A stretch of 64,000 bases of DNA from Planctomycetota bacterium. Lineage in GTDB: Bacteria; Planctomycetota; UBA11346. The notes beneath the pieces were generated by a model. It was not told where the DNA came from, ran no database searches, and saw only the letters and a program-made list of their open reading frames with translations. Positions within the stretch are counted from its first letter, which is position 1. Each line of letters begins with the position of its first letter. Position numbers and translations under genes: made by a program. Below, piece by piece: positions 56,353-64,000 of this stretch. The stretch spans positions 264,598-328,597 of the forward strand of contig BJHQ01000005.1 of NCBI GenBank assembly GCA_014193115.1, given 5' to 3'.

Positions 56353-57168
56353 ATGGTGGAGCGCGACCGTTGGCTCACCCGCGGACACCACGTCCAGGCC
56401 ATGCCGGGACTCGGCCTGCGGATTGAACTGGTCGGAATCGCCCGCTTCGCTCCGGGCGAGACCGGATGCGAACACGACCATGCCTTCCACGAGGCCCTGC
56501 TCGTCATGGATGGACCGATCGATGTCCTGACCCAGGTTGGCGATCGGCGTCTCGACCGGGGCAGGATGCTTCTGGTCCCGCCCGGCCTGCGCCACGCCAT
56601 CCGGGCCGGAGACCGGCCTGCGCGCCTGGCCTATCTCGGCGCAAGCATGCACGGCGTGGCCGACATGGCGATGCCGATCGAGATCCCTCCGGGCCTGACT
56701 GCGGAGCTGACCGCGCTGATCGTCGGCGCCGAGGTGCAAGACGATCAACTTGTCCTGCCCGATCCCATGGCCCTGCTCGTGGCCCTGGTCCAGGTGGTGC
56801 GCAACACCGGCCTGGTCGCCGCGGCGCTGGCCCAGGACCCCGCCCCGCGCATCGTCCAGGCAGTGCGCGATCTGGTCGCGGCACGCCTGGACCAGGTCGT
56901 CTCAGTCCGCCAGATCGCGCGCAGCCTGTACCTGACTCCGAACCACGTCGGCGAGGTCTTCCGCCGCACGACGGGCATGACCATCAAGGCCTATCACCGC
57001 AGCCTGCGCCTCCAGGAAGCCGCAGCGCGGCTGCTGTCGCCCGGAGCCAGTCCCGGCACCATCGCCCAGGACCTGGGCTATCCGAACATCCAGGAGTTCT
57101 CCAAGGCCTTCCGCGCCCACCATGGAATGACGCCGAGCGCCTGGCGGCTCTGCGGTGGCATCCGCTGA
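56353..57168 (+). CDS. AraC-family transcriptional regulator
   Basis: 271 residues from the ATG at 56353 (MVERDRWLTRGHHVQAM). The open frame runs further upstream but crosses the operator-like palindrome, so the shorter start is preferred. No strong ribosome site is visible. It has an N-terminal cupin with CEHDHAFHEALLVMDG and GRMLLVPPGLRHAI, then the AraC domain with SVRQIARSLYLTPNHVGEVF and IAQDLGYPNIQEFSKAFRAH. Divergent orientation from the sugar isomerase gene points to control of the isomerase and possibly of the coupled dehydrogenases. Confidence 0.85.
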   Translation: MVERDRWLTRGHHVQAMPGLGLRIELVGIARFAPGETGCEHDHAFHEALLVMDGPIDVLTQVGDRRLDRGRMLLVPPGLRHAIRAGDRPARLAYLGASMHGVADMAMPIEIPPGLTAELTALIVGAEVQDDQLVLPDPMALLVALVQVVRNTGLVAAALAQDPAPRIVQAVRDLVAARLDQVVSVRQIARSLYLTPNHVGEVFRRTTGMTIKAYHRSLRLQEAAARLLSPGASPGTIAQDLGYPNIQEFSKAFRAHHGMTPSAWRLCGGIR

Positions 57169-57369
57169 TCGTCCCTGGCCTGCATGGCCAGTGCCGACAG
57201 GTACCGAGACCTCGGCGGGCAGTCCGTCCGGCCACCGCTGGGTCGTCAACCGCACCACATGGCCATGGTTTGCAGGGACTCCAGCCGCCAGCATCTGTCC
57301 GACTGCGATTCCCAGGCGCTCCCAGGCCTGTGACGCAGCGGCGACTTCCGCAGTCGATTCTTCAGCGGC

Positions 57370-58332
57370 TCAGCCGCGCAGATCCAACCAGGCGGCCTCT
57401 TGCGCCGTTAGCGGGATGTCCAGCGCTCCAGCATTGGCGATGGCTTCGGCCTCGTTGTAGGCCGCGACCAGGGCGACCGTGGGAAAATCCTGGCGTAGCA
57501 CGAAAGCGAGGGCGAGCTGGGCGACGGTGCACTGCTTTTTTGCAGCCAAATCGTGCAGGCGGTCGAGCCGGGTGAAATTGGCCTCGGTGGCATAACAGCG
57601 GAAGACGTGCTCTTCGACCTGGCCGCGCATCGCTTCAGCGTTGGCCCGGGTGATCCGGCCCGACAGGAATCCCCGGGCCAGGCTCGACCAGGTGAAGGCG
57701 GTCAGGCCGGTCTTGCTCAGCCAGGCCCGATCCGCGGCGTGATCAGGGCCTGAGATGGTCAGGCAGTCGGGCCACGGTTCGGCAACCTGCTCGGCCAGGG
57801 AGAAATTCGGACTGGTACAGACGAATCCGGTCAGGCCATGGGCCTGCGCAAAAGCCTGGGCCTCGGCCAGGCGGGCGGTGGTCCAGTTCGAGGCCCCGAA
57901 AGCGTTGATCCGTCCGGCATCGCGTTGGCGGTTGAGTTCTTCAATCAGTGGCCCGACCGGCTGCGATGGATCATCGCGGTGGAAGCACCACAGATCGATG
58001 GAGGATACCTTGAGCCGGGCCAGGCTGTCGGCGATGTCGTGGGCGATGTCGAATGGCGTCACGCGCTTGCGGTCGCCGTTGTGGTGGCAGCCCTTGTCGA
58101 GGATCACGATCCGATCGCGGTTGCCGCGGGTGGACAGCCATTTGCCAAAGGCCCGTTCGCAGGCGCCGCCGCCATAGACGTACGAATGGTCGTAGCAGGT
58201 GACGCCCTGGGCGAACGCCGCATCAAGCATCGCAAAGCTGGCAGCCAAGCCATCGCCGTCCTTCAGCATCATGCATCCTTGGCCAAGGCGCGAGATCGGT
58301 TTGGTGATGCCGGGAATGCTGGTGTAATGCAT
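57370..58332 (-). CDS. Aldo/keto reductase
   Basis: 320 residues. N-terminal YTSIPGITKPISRLGQGCMM, then the catalytic set of the aldo/keto reductase superfamily: Asp and Tyr in CYDHSYVYGGG, Lys in IVILDKGCH and His in LWCFHRDDP. INAFGASNW and SLARGFLSG line the NADP site as in the family. It is a cytoplasmic oxidoreductase that probably interconverts a sugar and its alcohol or keto form. It lies 130 nt upstream of nothing on its own strand but directly follows the Gfo/Idh gene in transcription order. It converges with the AraC gene ending at 57168, and the 201-nt gap between them holds no gene. Confidence 0.85.
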   Translation of the reverse strand: MHYTSIPGITKPISRLGQGCMMLKDGDGLAASFAMLDAAFAQGVTCYDHSYVYGGGACERAFGKWLSTRGNRDRIVILDKGCHHNGDRKRVTPFDIAHDIADSLARLKVSSIDLWCFHRDDPSQPVGPLIEELNRQRDAGRINAFGASNWTTARLAEAQAFAQAHGLTGFVCTSPNFSLAEQVAEPWPDCLTISGPDHAADRAWLSKTGLTAFTWSSLARGFLSGRITRANAEAMRGQVEEHVFRCYATEANFTRLDRLHDLAAKKQCTVAQLALAFVLRQDFPTVALVAAYNEAEAIANAGALDIPLTAQEAAWLDLRG

Positions 58333-58462
58333 GGGTTTCTAGCGGTGGAGGTGAGCCGCGACCTGGTCGCAGCGGATCGAGATGGACGACATGAGCCCCG
58401 GTCTGCCGAGCGGTGCTGCGCCTGTCACGCGGGGCTCCCTGGCTCCGGCCACGGCCGGCAGG

Positions 58463-59452
58463 TCACTCGCAGGGATAAGACACGCCGATCTGGCGCCTGG
58501 CCTGATCGAGGACCGCCATGACCGCCCGGGAATCGGCGTGGGTCATGGCCGGGCTTTCGAGCCATCCGGCGCGGATGCAGCGGGCGGCCTCTTCAATTTC
58601 ATATTCGAAACCGCTGGCGCGGAGCGGGCAGACCCGTTCCTCTTTGGCGCCGCCGGCATCGATGGTGGCGGTGGTGGATTTGTAGAACGGCGGCGCGATG
58701 GTGATCATGCCTTCTTCGCCATAGATCCGCACCGCGACCTCGGTCCGGGTGCGCACCGCGCAATCGAGCAAGGCGACGCCGCCGTCGCTGAAACCGAGCA
58801 CCAAGGCGGCCTGTTCATCGACCCCGGTGAGGCCCCGGTGGCCCGCTGCCTGCACCGAGAGCGGCGCCCGTCCCATCGCCCACAGCGCAACGCTGACCAC
58901 ATAGACGCCGACATCGAGCAGACCGCCACCGGCCAAGGCCGGATCGAACAGCCGGCTGGCGGGATCCAGCCCGGCGCGGAAGCCGAAGCTCGCCTGGACC
59001 ATCCGCACCCGACCGATCCGACCCTGATCGATCCACTCCTTGACCACGCCATGGATCGGAATGCAGCGCGTCCACATGGCTTCCATCAAAAACGTCTTCT
59101 TCGCGGCGCTGGCGGACAGAATGCGTTCGACCTGGGCGCTGTTCACCGCCAACGGTTTTTCGCACAGCACCGGACGACCGGCGTTGAGGCAGGCCACCGC
59201 CTGATCGACATGGGACGGATGCGGGGTGGCGATGTAGATCGCGTCCACGTTCGGATCGGCGATCAGCGCTTCATAGCTGCCGTGGACGGCGACCTGATCG
59301 CTGCGGACATGATCCCGGGCGAAGTCCTGAGCCCGGGACAGCTCGCGGCTGCCCACGGCCGAGATCCGCTGGCCGGGACTGGCGGCGATGCCAAGGGCGA
59401 ATTGTCGGGCGATGCGGCCTGGGCCGAGGATGCCCCAACGAAAGTCGTTCAT
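58463..59452 (-). CDS. Gfo/Idh/MocA-family NAD(P)-dependent sugar oxidoreductase
   Basis: 329 residues from the ATG at 59452 (MNDFRWGILGPGRIA). An ATG 12 nt earlier is possible. The Rossmann motif GILGPGRIARQF is at the N-terminus, and the EKPLAVN motif, with the usual Lys of the active site, is near residue 95. The C-terminal alpha/beta domain has VQAAGHRGLTGVDEQAALVL. Family members oxidise sugars, inositols or sugar acids at the cost of NAD(P). It is divergent from the AraC gene at 59529 with only 76 nt between, and in transcription order is followed by the aldo/keto reductase. Confidence 0.85.
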   Translation of the reverse strand: MNDFRWGILGPGRIARQFALGIAASPGQRISAVGSRELSRAQDFARDHVRSDQVAVHGSYEALIADPNVDAIYIATPHPSHVDQAVACLNAGRPVLCEKPLAVNSAQVERILSASAAKKTFLMEAMWTRCIPIHGVVKEWIDQGRIGRVRMVQASFGFRAGLDPASRLFDPALAGGGLLDVGVYVVSVALWAMGRAPLSVQAAGHRGLTGVDEQAALVLGFSDGGVALLDCAVRTRTEVAVRIYGEEGMITIAPPFYKSTTATIDAGGAKEERVCPLRASGFEYEIEEAARCIRAGWLESPAMTHADSRAVMAVLDQARRQIGVSYPCE

Positions 59453-59528
59453 GGTCGGCAGCATAGCTGGAATTGTACCCGTCAAACCGCTGGAACTGTC
59501 ACCAACTAGGACGAAACTGCCACGCACC
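59453..59528. promoter_or_regulatory. Short divergent control region, Gfo/Idh / AraC
   Basis: 76 nt between two divergent starts, so both promoters must overlap. The sequence is relatively A-rich (AATTGTACCC, ACTAGGACGAAACTG) compared with its surroundings. No clear palindrome is visible. Confidence 0.35.
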
Positions 59529-60350
59529 ATGGTACGCGCGGTAACCTCGTTCGCCTTCACTGGACGGATTTCGGCCGGGCGCACCGAAATCACCGATCAT
59601 CGTCACGATATCTACCGGCCCGAGGGCCTGCCGGCCTGGACGCTGAACTGGACCGATGCCGGGGTCGGCCGGGTAGAGGTCGGCGGCCAGCGACGCCTGA
59701 CCCAGGCCGGTGATTTGCTGCTGTTCGCACCGCAGGTCTTCAACGATTACGGCTGCGATGACGCCACTCGGCACTGGGTCCACCTGTGGAGCGTGTTCCA
59801 GCCCGGACCCGATTGGATGCCGTTGCTCGCCTGGCCTGAGGTCTTACCCGGCGTCTTTGGCCTGACCGTCGCCGATCCGGTGGTCCAGCAGCGGATCGTC
59901 GCCGGATTCACCGACCTGATCGCCGCGGTGCGCGGACCGTGGCCGAACCGGACCGACATCGCTGTAAGCGCCCTGCGGACGATCCTGCTGTGGGGGGCCA
60001 CCGCCCATCCCCACGACCGGATCCGCAGCCTCGACCCGCGCATCGCCGAGGCGGTGCGTTTGTGCTGTTCCGAACCGGAACGGATCCGCTCAGTGACGGG
60101 GCTGGCCAGGCGGGTCGGCATGTCGTCGTCACGCCTCGCCCACCGGTTCCGTGCCGAGGTCGGTCTCAGTCCGATGGCCTATGCCGAGCAGCAGCGGGTG
60201 CTGCGTGCCTGCGATCTGCTACGCATGACCGGACGCCCGATCGCGGCCATCGCCGGGGAATGCGGTTTCAGCGATCCCGCGTATTTCGCCCGACGGTTCC
60301 GGATCCACACCCACCTGACACCGCGTGCCTACCGCCTGGGACGGAGGTGA
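59529..60350 (+). CDS. AraC-family transcriptional regulator
   Basis: 273 residues from the ATG at 59529 (MVRAVTSFAFTGRI). The N-terminal cupin includes AGDLLLFAPQVFNDYG. The C-terminal AraC domain shows SVTGLARRVGMSSSRLAHRF and IAGECGFSDPAYFARRFRIH. It is divergent from the Gfo/Idh gene, which it probably controls. Its last 132 nt overlap the 3' end of the GrpB-family gene on the other strand. Confidence 0.85.
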   Translation: MVRAVTSFAFTGRISAGRTEITDHRHDIYRPEGLPAWTLNWTDAGVGRVEVGGQRRLTQAGDLLLFAPQVFNDYGCDDATRHWVHLWSVFQPGPDWMPLLAWPEVLPGVFGLTVADPVVQQRIVAGFTDLIAAVRGPWPNRTDIAVSALRTILLWGATAHPHDRIRSLDPRIAEAVRLCCSEPERIRSVTGLARRVGMSSSRLAHRFRAEVGLSPMAYAEQQRVLRACDLLRMTGRPIAAIAGECGFSDPAYFARRFRIHTHLTPRAYRLGRR

Positions 60351-60866
60351 ACCGGAGTTGCCCAGTCGGGCGTATTTTTCTGCCCCATGACGAACAATGA
60401 ATGCGGTCTTCCCTGAACTATAGCCATTGATGTCGTCCGGAAACTGTTTCGCCAACTGCTTTTTCAGAACAACGTACTCATCGCGCAGAGCATGGGACCT
60501 GCGGAGTTCGTCACGGAAGGTCAGATTGTGATGAATCTGCCAGTGTCCCACCGGGAAGCAGGAAAGATGAAACTTGGGCGTTTTATGATAGGCAATGAAC
60601 ATGTCCCGATCAGGAACACCGGCCATTCCAACAGCGTCATAGCCCAGGCTTGAAAGTGGGCCAGCAGCGGCAAGCAGACTATTCCGATCGGTGAACTCCA
60701 TCAAAATATCCACGATAGGCTTCGCCGAGCAGCCAGGAATGGACGTGCTTCCAAAATGATGAAGCGAACAAGAAGGCAGCACTTGTGCAATGGACCGCAT
60801 CTCGCGTTCTGCTATGACCGGCCAATCGGGATCATAAGAGACCAGGTAGACGTGCTTGGTAAACAT
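60219..60866 (-). CDS. GrpB-family (UPF0157) protein
   Basis: 215 residues. The motif HFGSTSIPGCSAKPIVDILM and the end segment DEYVVLKKQLAKQFPDDING with GKTAFI identify the GrpB family, a nucleotidyltransferase-like fold of unclear function. The family usually ends soon after GKTAFI. Here about 50 further residues continue into DNA antisense to the AraC gene, so the natural stop may have been lost. The stretch 60400-60870 is visibly richer in A and T than its neighbours, which suggests a recent arrival. It has no link to glycan use. Confidence 0.85.
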   Translation of the reverse strand: MFTKHVYLVSYDPDWPVIAEREMRSIAQVLPSCSLHHFGSTSIPGCSAKPIVDILMEFTDRNSLLAAAGPLSSLGYDAVGMAGVPDRDMFIAYHKTPKFHLSCFPVGHWQIHHNLTFRDELRRSHALRDEYVVLKKQLAKQFPDDINGYSSGKTAFIVRHGAEKYARLGNSGSPPSQAVGTRCQVGVDPEPSGEIRGIAETAFPGDGRDRASGHA

Positions 60867-60884
60867 GTGATGTCCAACGTTGTT

Positions 60885-63755
60885 TCATCTGGACTCCAAC
60901 CGGATGCCATTTGGACCGAAGTTCAATCGCGCATTGCCCACCGTCCACGCGTTTTCGCCATCGGCGGCCACTGACGGCGCCGGTCCGCGCTGGACGGTGA
61001 GCACCGCAAGGTACGAGTCGCCGCCAGCGGCATCGACGATGGTCGTGGTGAATTTCTTTTGGGCGTGGTCGCCGTGATAATTGATCTCGTGGGTGTTGGT
61101 GTGCTGATAGGTGGTAAAGGTGGCACCGGCAGGTCGCAGCAGGCTGATCTTCAGCGTGGCCCCGTCGCTGGCGGTGGCGGTGCAGGTCGAACCGTCAGCG
61201 GCGACTTTCAAACTGCCGTCCAAGGCCAGCTGCCAGTGGGTTTCCTTGGGCGTTCCGACCACAAGGTCCGCAATCGCCACAGTGACCGTGGATCCGCTGG
61301 CGAAGGCCACTGCCACGTCTCGGCGCCATTCACCATTGGCCTGGGATGTGGTGGCGCTCGCGCTGGCAGAACCTCCGTTGTCGTCGCTGGACGCTGATGT
61401 CTGTGCGGGCTTCATGCCGATGCGCATCCCGAACCGGCCGCCCAGGGCCGTCGCTTCTGGCGCGACCAGTTCGGCTTGGCGTTTGAGGTCCGCGCTCCAG
61501 CCCGGGATTTGGACCAGATTCTGGTGGAGGCGGCCGTTCGGCTGTTTCCGTCCACTGGAGCCATTGCCCCAACCGCTGCCCCTGACCAGCCAGTCGTAGC
61601 CGAGGGCAGTCAGGCGGAGATCCCCGTTGTCTTCCGCGCTCCATGACGGTGCGCGCACTCCGAGCCAGGCAGAGAACACCGCATCGTCGCCATCCTGGAA
61701 ACGGTCGCGGAAGGATACCGCTTTCATCTGCGGATCGACCTGCATGCGCTGGATGCTGGGCTTCGGTGCGACATCGCCGGGACCGTCCACGGCCAGCAGC
61801 AGTCCGGAGAGTCCATCGATACCGTCGATGATCGCGTGGGGATCCTTGAATTTTCCTGCCTTGGCCAGAGTCAGGCATTGCTGGAAGGTCAACGCGACCT
61901 GAGGCCGGTCCTCGGCTGAAACGAACGGGAAACCACGGGCGAAACTGTCGAGGCCGGTCGGACCGCCACCTGGGCCGAAGGCCGGAGCGCTGGCGTGGCT
62001 GGCATCGACCACCGCGGTGAACGCCGATCGCGACAGGAAAGCGCCGAGATGTCCGCTCCAGATCATCGGCAGACCGCGGCAATGCTGATAGGCCCGAGCG
62101 AAGGGATAGACCAGGCGCAGGCTGTGCTGGGAATACGCTTGGCCTTCGCTCGGCCAGCCGCCAGCGCCGATGGCCTGGGTCGACCACGCTTCGACCCGTT
62201 GACGGGCTACGGCCAGCCAGCGCTCGGCGACCGGATTGCTGTCAGGGGCCTGGGCGACAGCGGCGATGGCGCCTTCGTGCATGGCCAATGCCCGCTGGAA
62301 CCTGACCGTGGCCTTGGCCAGTTCCACCTCGGCTGCCGCTTGGTCGAGGGGCACCAGGCGCAGGCCGAACGGGACGCCTTCCCAGTTGCCGCAGGGCATC
62401 CGGGTGCCGCTGACCGACACGACATGGCGGCCGGCGGCGAGCCGTACTACATCGCCATCCGCTAGGGAAACACCGTCGATTCCGGCACGCATGCCGATCA
62501 GCCGCGGGCGTCTGGGATCACGACGGATATCGACTCGGCAGAGCCCGCCTGGATGGTCGATCGCCGCCGCCAGCACGCAGGTCTGGTGGAACGTTCCCGG
62601 GGCGGCCTTGGCCAGATTGGCGACCCCGGCGAGTTCGGGCATCTTCCATTTCGCTGCGGTTTCAGCGGAAAGTACCGCGGTCTCAGGAATCGCTGTGGCG
62701 CTGGTCGGGATCCCGGCAGGAACCTGGTCGGGCGGGTACGATCCGGCCAAGGCCAGGCCGGTCACCACGCCTGCGGCATCGACGGTTGCGACCGGCAGGG
62801 TGGTCGACGAAGCGACCGCGAAGTCGCGGATCGCCGGCGCGATCGGAGCCGGCGGCGCCGTCCACGGCAGGTCGAGAGCGAGCAAGGCGCACATGCCCAT
62901 GCCGCTGCGGTACATCGCGCTCCAGTTGCTCGCATCATTGTTGTTATACAGGCTGCTCCAGGCGCCCACGTCGTAATAGGGCAGGATGATCGGCAGCTGG
63001 GTTGCGAACCAGGATTTCAGCTCGGCGTCGGCCTGATCGAAGGCCAGATCATAGGCGAGGCAGCTCGGCAGGGCAGAGTGGGCCGGACCGTGGGCGATGC
63101 TGGTGGCGTACCATTCCGGGCTTAGTGATTTCACGGACTGGATGGCCGCAGCCCGGGCCTGGGCATCGCCGCTGACCCATCCGTTGAACGCCTGCCAGGC
63201 AGCCGCATCGGAAGGCGACGAGGTTTTCACCAGTGTCGCCAGATCCTTCCTCCAACCGTCAGCCATCTTTGCGGCAAGTCCCTGGCGATCGGCTTCGCTC
63301 ACGACCAGGCGAGGGTGCCCAGCATGACCGGCTCCAAGCGCCGGAGCGGCCCGCCAGGTGCCTTGGGCGATACCGACGACGCTGCCGAACGTGCCCGAGC
63401 CATTGTACCGGCCACCGCAGATCTCTCCGCGATGACGCAGCTCGATCCGCAGCCGCACCAAACCTTCCTCGCCATCGGTCACCGACCATGGATCGCGCTC
63501 GATCGCGAGCACCAGCTCAAGCACGTCATCTTCGACCTTGGTGATGAATCCATAATGGTCGCCCCGATTGAAACCCCGGGCTGAGCCGACGACATAGGGC
63601 CACCATTTCCCATCGCGGCGTTGGATCACCAGCTGGAGTTCCGATTTGCCCTGCCCACTGACGAAGAGGTTGGGGATTGCCAGACGGATTTCCTCCCAGC
63701 GCTCGCTTGGGAATGCCGCTGCCACGAGCAGGAGACTGAGGAAGACGGACCGCAT
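60885..63755 (-). CDS. Secreted heparinase II/III-like protein with an N-terminal beta domain
   Basis: 956 residues from the ATG at 63755, with GGAG 6 nt upstream. A signal peptide (MRSVFLSLLLVAAAFPS) precedes a beta domain of about 130 residues (YVVGSARGFNRGDHYGFITK). The toroid then begins with GHPRLVVSEADRQGLAAKM, continues with DVGAWSSLYNNNDASNWSAM, and is followed by a beta-sandwich C-terminal half. The HPRL motif and the order match heparinase II/III-like lyases and the gene at 238-2067, although this one is 350 residues longer. It is exported, and an anionic polysaccharide is the likely target. It is the last gene before the right edge. 63756-64000 holds no confident gene. Confidence 0.65.
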   Translation of the reverse strand: MRSVFLSLLLVAAAFPSERWEEIRLAIPNLFVSGQGKSELQLVIQRRDGKWWPYVVGSARGFNRGDHYGFITKVEDDVLELVLAIERDPWSVTDGEEGLVRLRIELRHRGEICGGRYNGSGTFGSVVGIAQGTWRAAPALGAGHAGHPRLVVSEADRQGLAAKMADGWRKDLATLVKTSSPSDAAAWQAFNGWVSGDAQARAAAIQSVKSLSPEWYATSIAHGPAHSALPSCLAYDLAFDQADAELKSWFATQLPIILPYYDVGAWSSLYNNNDASNWSAMYRSGMGMCALLALDLPWTAPPAPIAPAIRDFAVASSTTLPVATVDAAGVVTGLALAGSYPPDQVPAGIPTSATAIPETAVLSAETAAKWKMPELAGVANLAKAAPGTFHQTCVLAAAIDHPGGLCRVDIRRDPRRPRLIGMRAGIDGVSLADGDVVRLAAGRHVVSVSGTRMPCGNWEGVPFGLRLVPLDQAAAEVELAKATVRFQRALAMHEGAIAAVAQAPDSNPVAERWLAVARQRVEAWSTQAIGAGGWPSEGQAYSQHSLRLVYPFARAYQHCRGLPMIWSGHLGAFLSRSAFTAVVDASHASAPAFGPGGGPTGLDSFARGFPFVSAEDRPQVALTFQQCLTLAKAGKFKDPHAIIDGIDGLSGLLLAVDGPGDVAPKPSIQRMQVDPQMKAVSFRDRFQDGDDAVFSAWLGVRAPSWSAEDNGDLRLTALGYDWLVRGSGWGNGSSGRKQPNGRLHQNLVQIPGWSADLKRQAELVAPEATALGGRFGMRIGMKPAQTSASSDDNGGSASASATTSQANGEWRRDVAVAFASGSTVTVAIADLVVGTPKETHWQLALDGSLKVAADGSTCTATASDGATLKISLLRPAGATFTTYQHTNTHEINYHGDHAQKKFTTTIVDAAGGDSYLAVLTVQRGPAPSVAADGENAWTVGNARLNFGPNGIRLESR

Positions 63756-64000
63756 GAGGGCTCCAGTGGTGCTGGTGGCGATACCGTCAGCGTCCCCGCG
63801 TCGTTGACCAGCGATGGGCCAGGTCGCGTCGCTCAGCTGAACCGGGTCGTCATCCACGGCAACCGCCGTCGGTAAATGAGGACACCTGTCCGCCATCCGG
63901 ACGTTGGCCCTGCTGGGCGTATGGGTTTCGGCTTATCGGGTGGCGGTTGAGTCTTTCAAGAGTTGGTCGAATTTGCTGCTGGTCACGGCATACTCCTCGA

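Noticed and set aside
63933-63986. Short minus-strand frame VTSSKFDQLLKDSTATR with GAGGAG upstream
   Set aside because: Only 17 codons with a GTG start. It could be a leader or a truncated gene start but cannot be supported near the window edge.

Overview
The window is a high-GC stretch of about 64 kb that reads as one large polysaccharide-degradation locus. It most likely comes from the Planctomycetota, Lentisphaerota or a related PVC-group lineage. The evidence is an ECF sigma factor fused to a membrane anchor and a long extra-cytoplasmic tail, secreted PQQ-type beta-propellers with a degenerate methyltransferase-like head, several AraC regulators, and no SusC/SusD pair. The phylum is inferred from gene style, because no rRNA or other marker gene was seen.

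Layout. 1-6664 is mostly minus strand: a secreted heparinase-II/III-like protein, the sigma fusion and an AraC regulator. 6815-29685 is a plus-strand array of a secreted protein family that I cannot assign to any described enzyme family. It holds six long members (two sub-types), a decayed N-terminal copy, a decayed internally deleted copy, an orphan C-terminal part of a GH42 beta-galactosidase and a PQQ propeller protein. A broken copy of the AraC 5' end and its control region (29692-29860) marks the end of the array. 29992-44433 continues on plus: a GH10 xylanase-like enzyme, a PQQ propeller protein, the seventh long family member, and two tandem PQQ propeller paralogs. 44471-52186 carries a GH95-like alpha-fucosidase, a GH78-like alpha-rhamnosidase and a GH127-like beta-L-arabinofuranosidase, the last divergent from an AraC regulator. 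52295-60350 is a sugar-metabolism module: a flavin dehydrogenase, a 2-hydroxyacid dehydrogenase, a sugar isomerase/epimerase, an aldo/keto reductase and a Gfo/Idh/MocA dehydrogenase, with two more AraC regulators. A GrpB-family gene and a second heparinase-like gene close the window.

How it may work. The recognisable glycosidases (GH10, GH95, GH78-like, GH127) show no signal peptide. The large unknown proteins, the PQQ proteins and the heparinase-like proteins do. The simplest reading is that the unknown family acts outside the cytoplasm on a complex polymer, perhaps a xylan- or pectin-like heteropolysaccharide with arabinose, fucose and rhamnose branches. Intracellular glycosidases would then trim the fragments, and the dehydrogenase/isomerase genes would feed the sugars into metabolism. 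This is inference from context. The seven intact members and two relics of the unknown family, with their modular structure and recombination scars, are the most novel content. I recognised no tRNA, rRNA, CRISPR array, complete insertion sequence or transporter gene.
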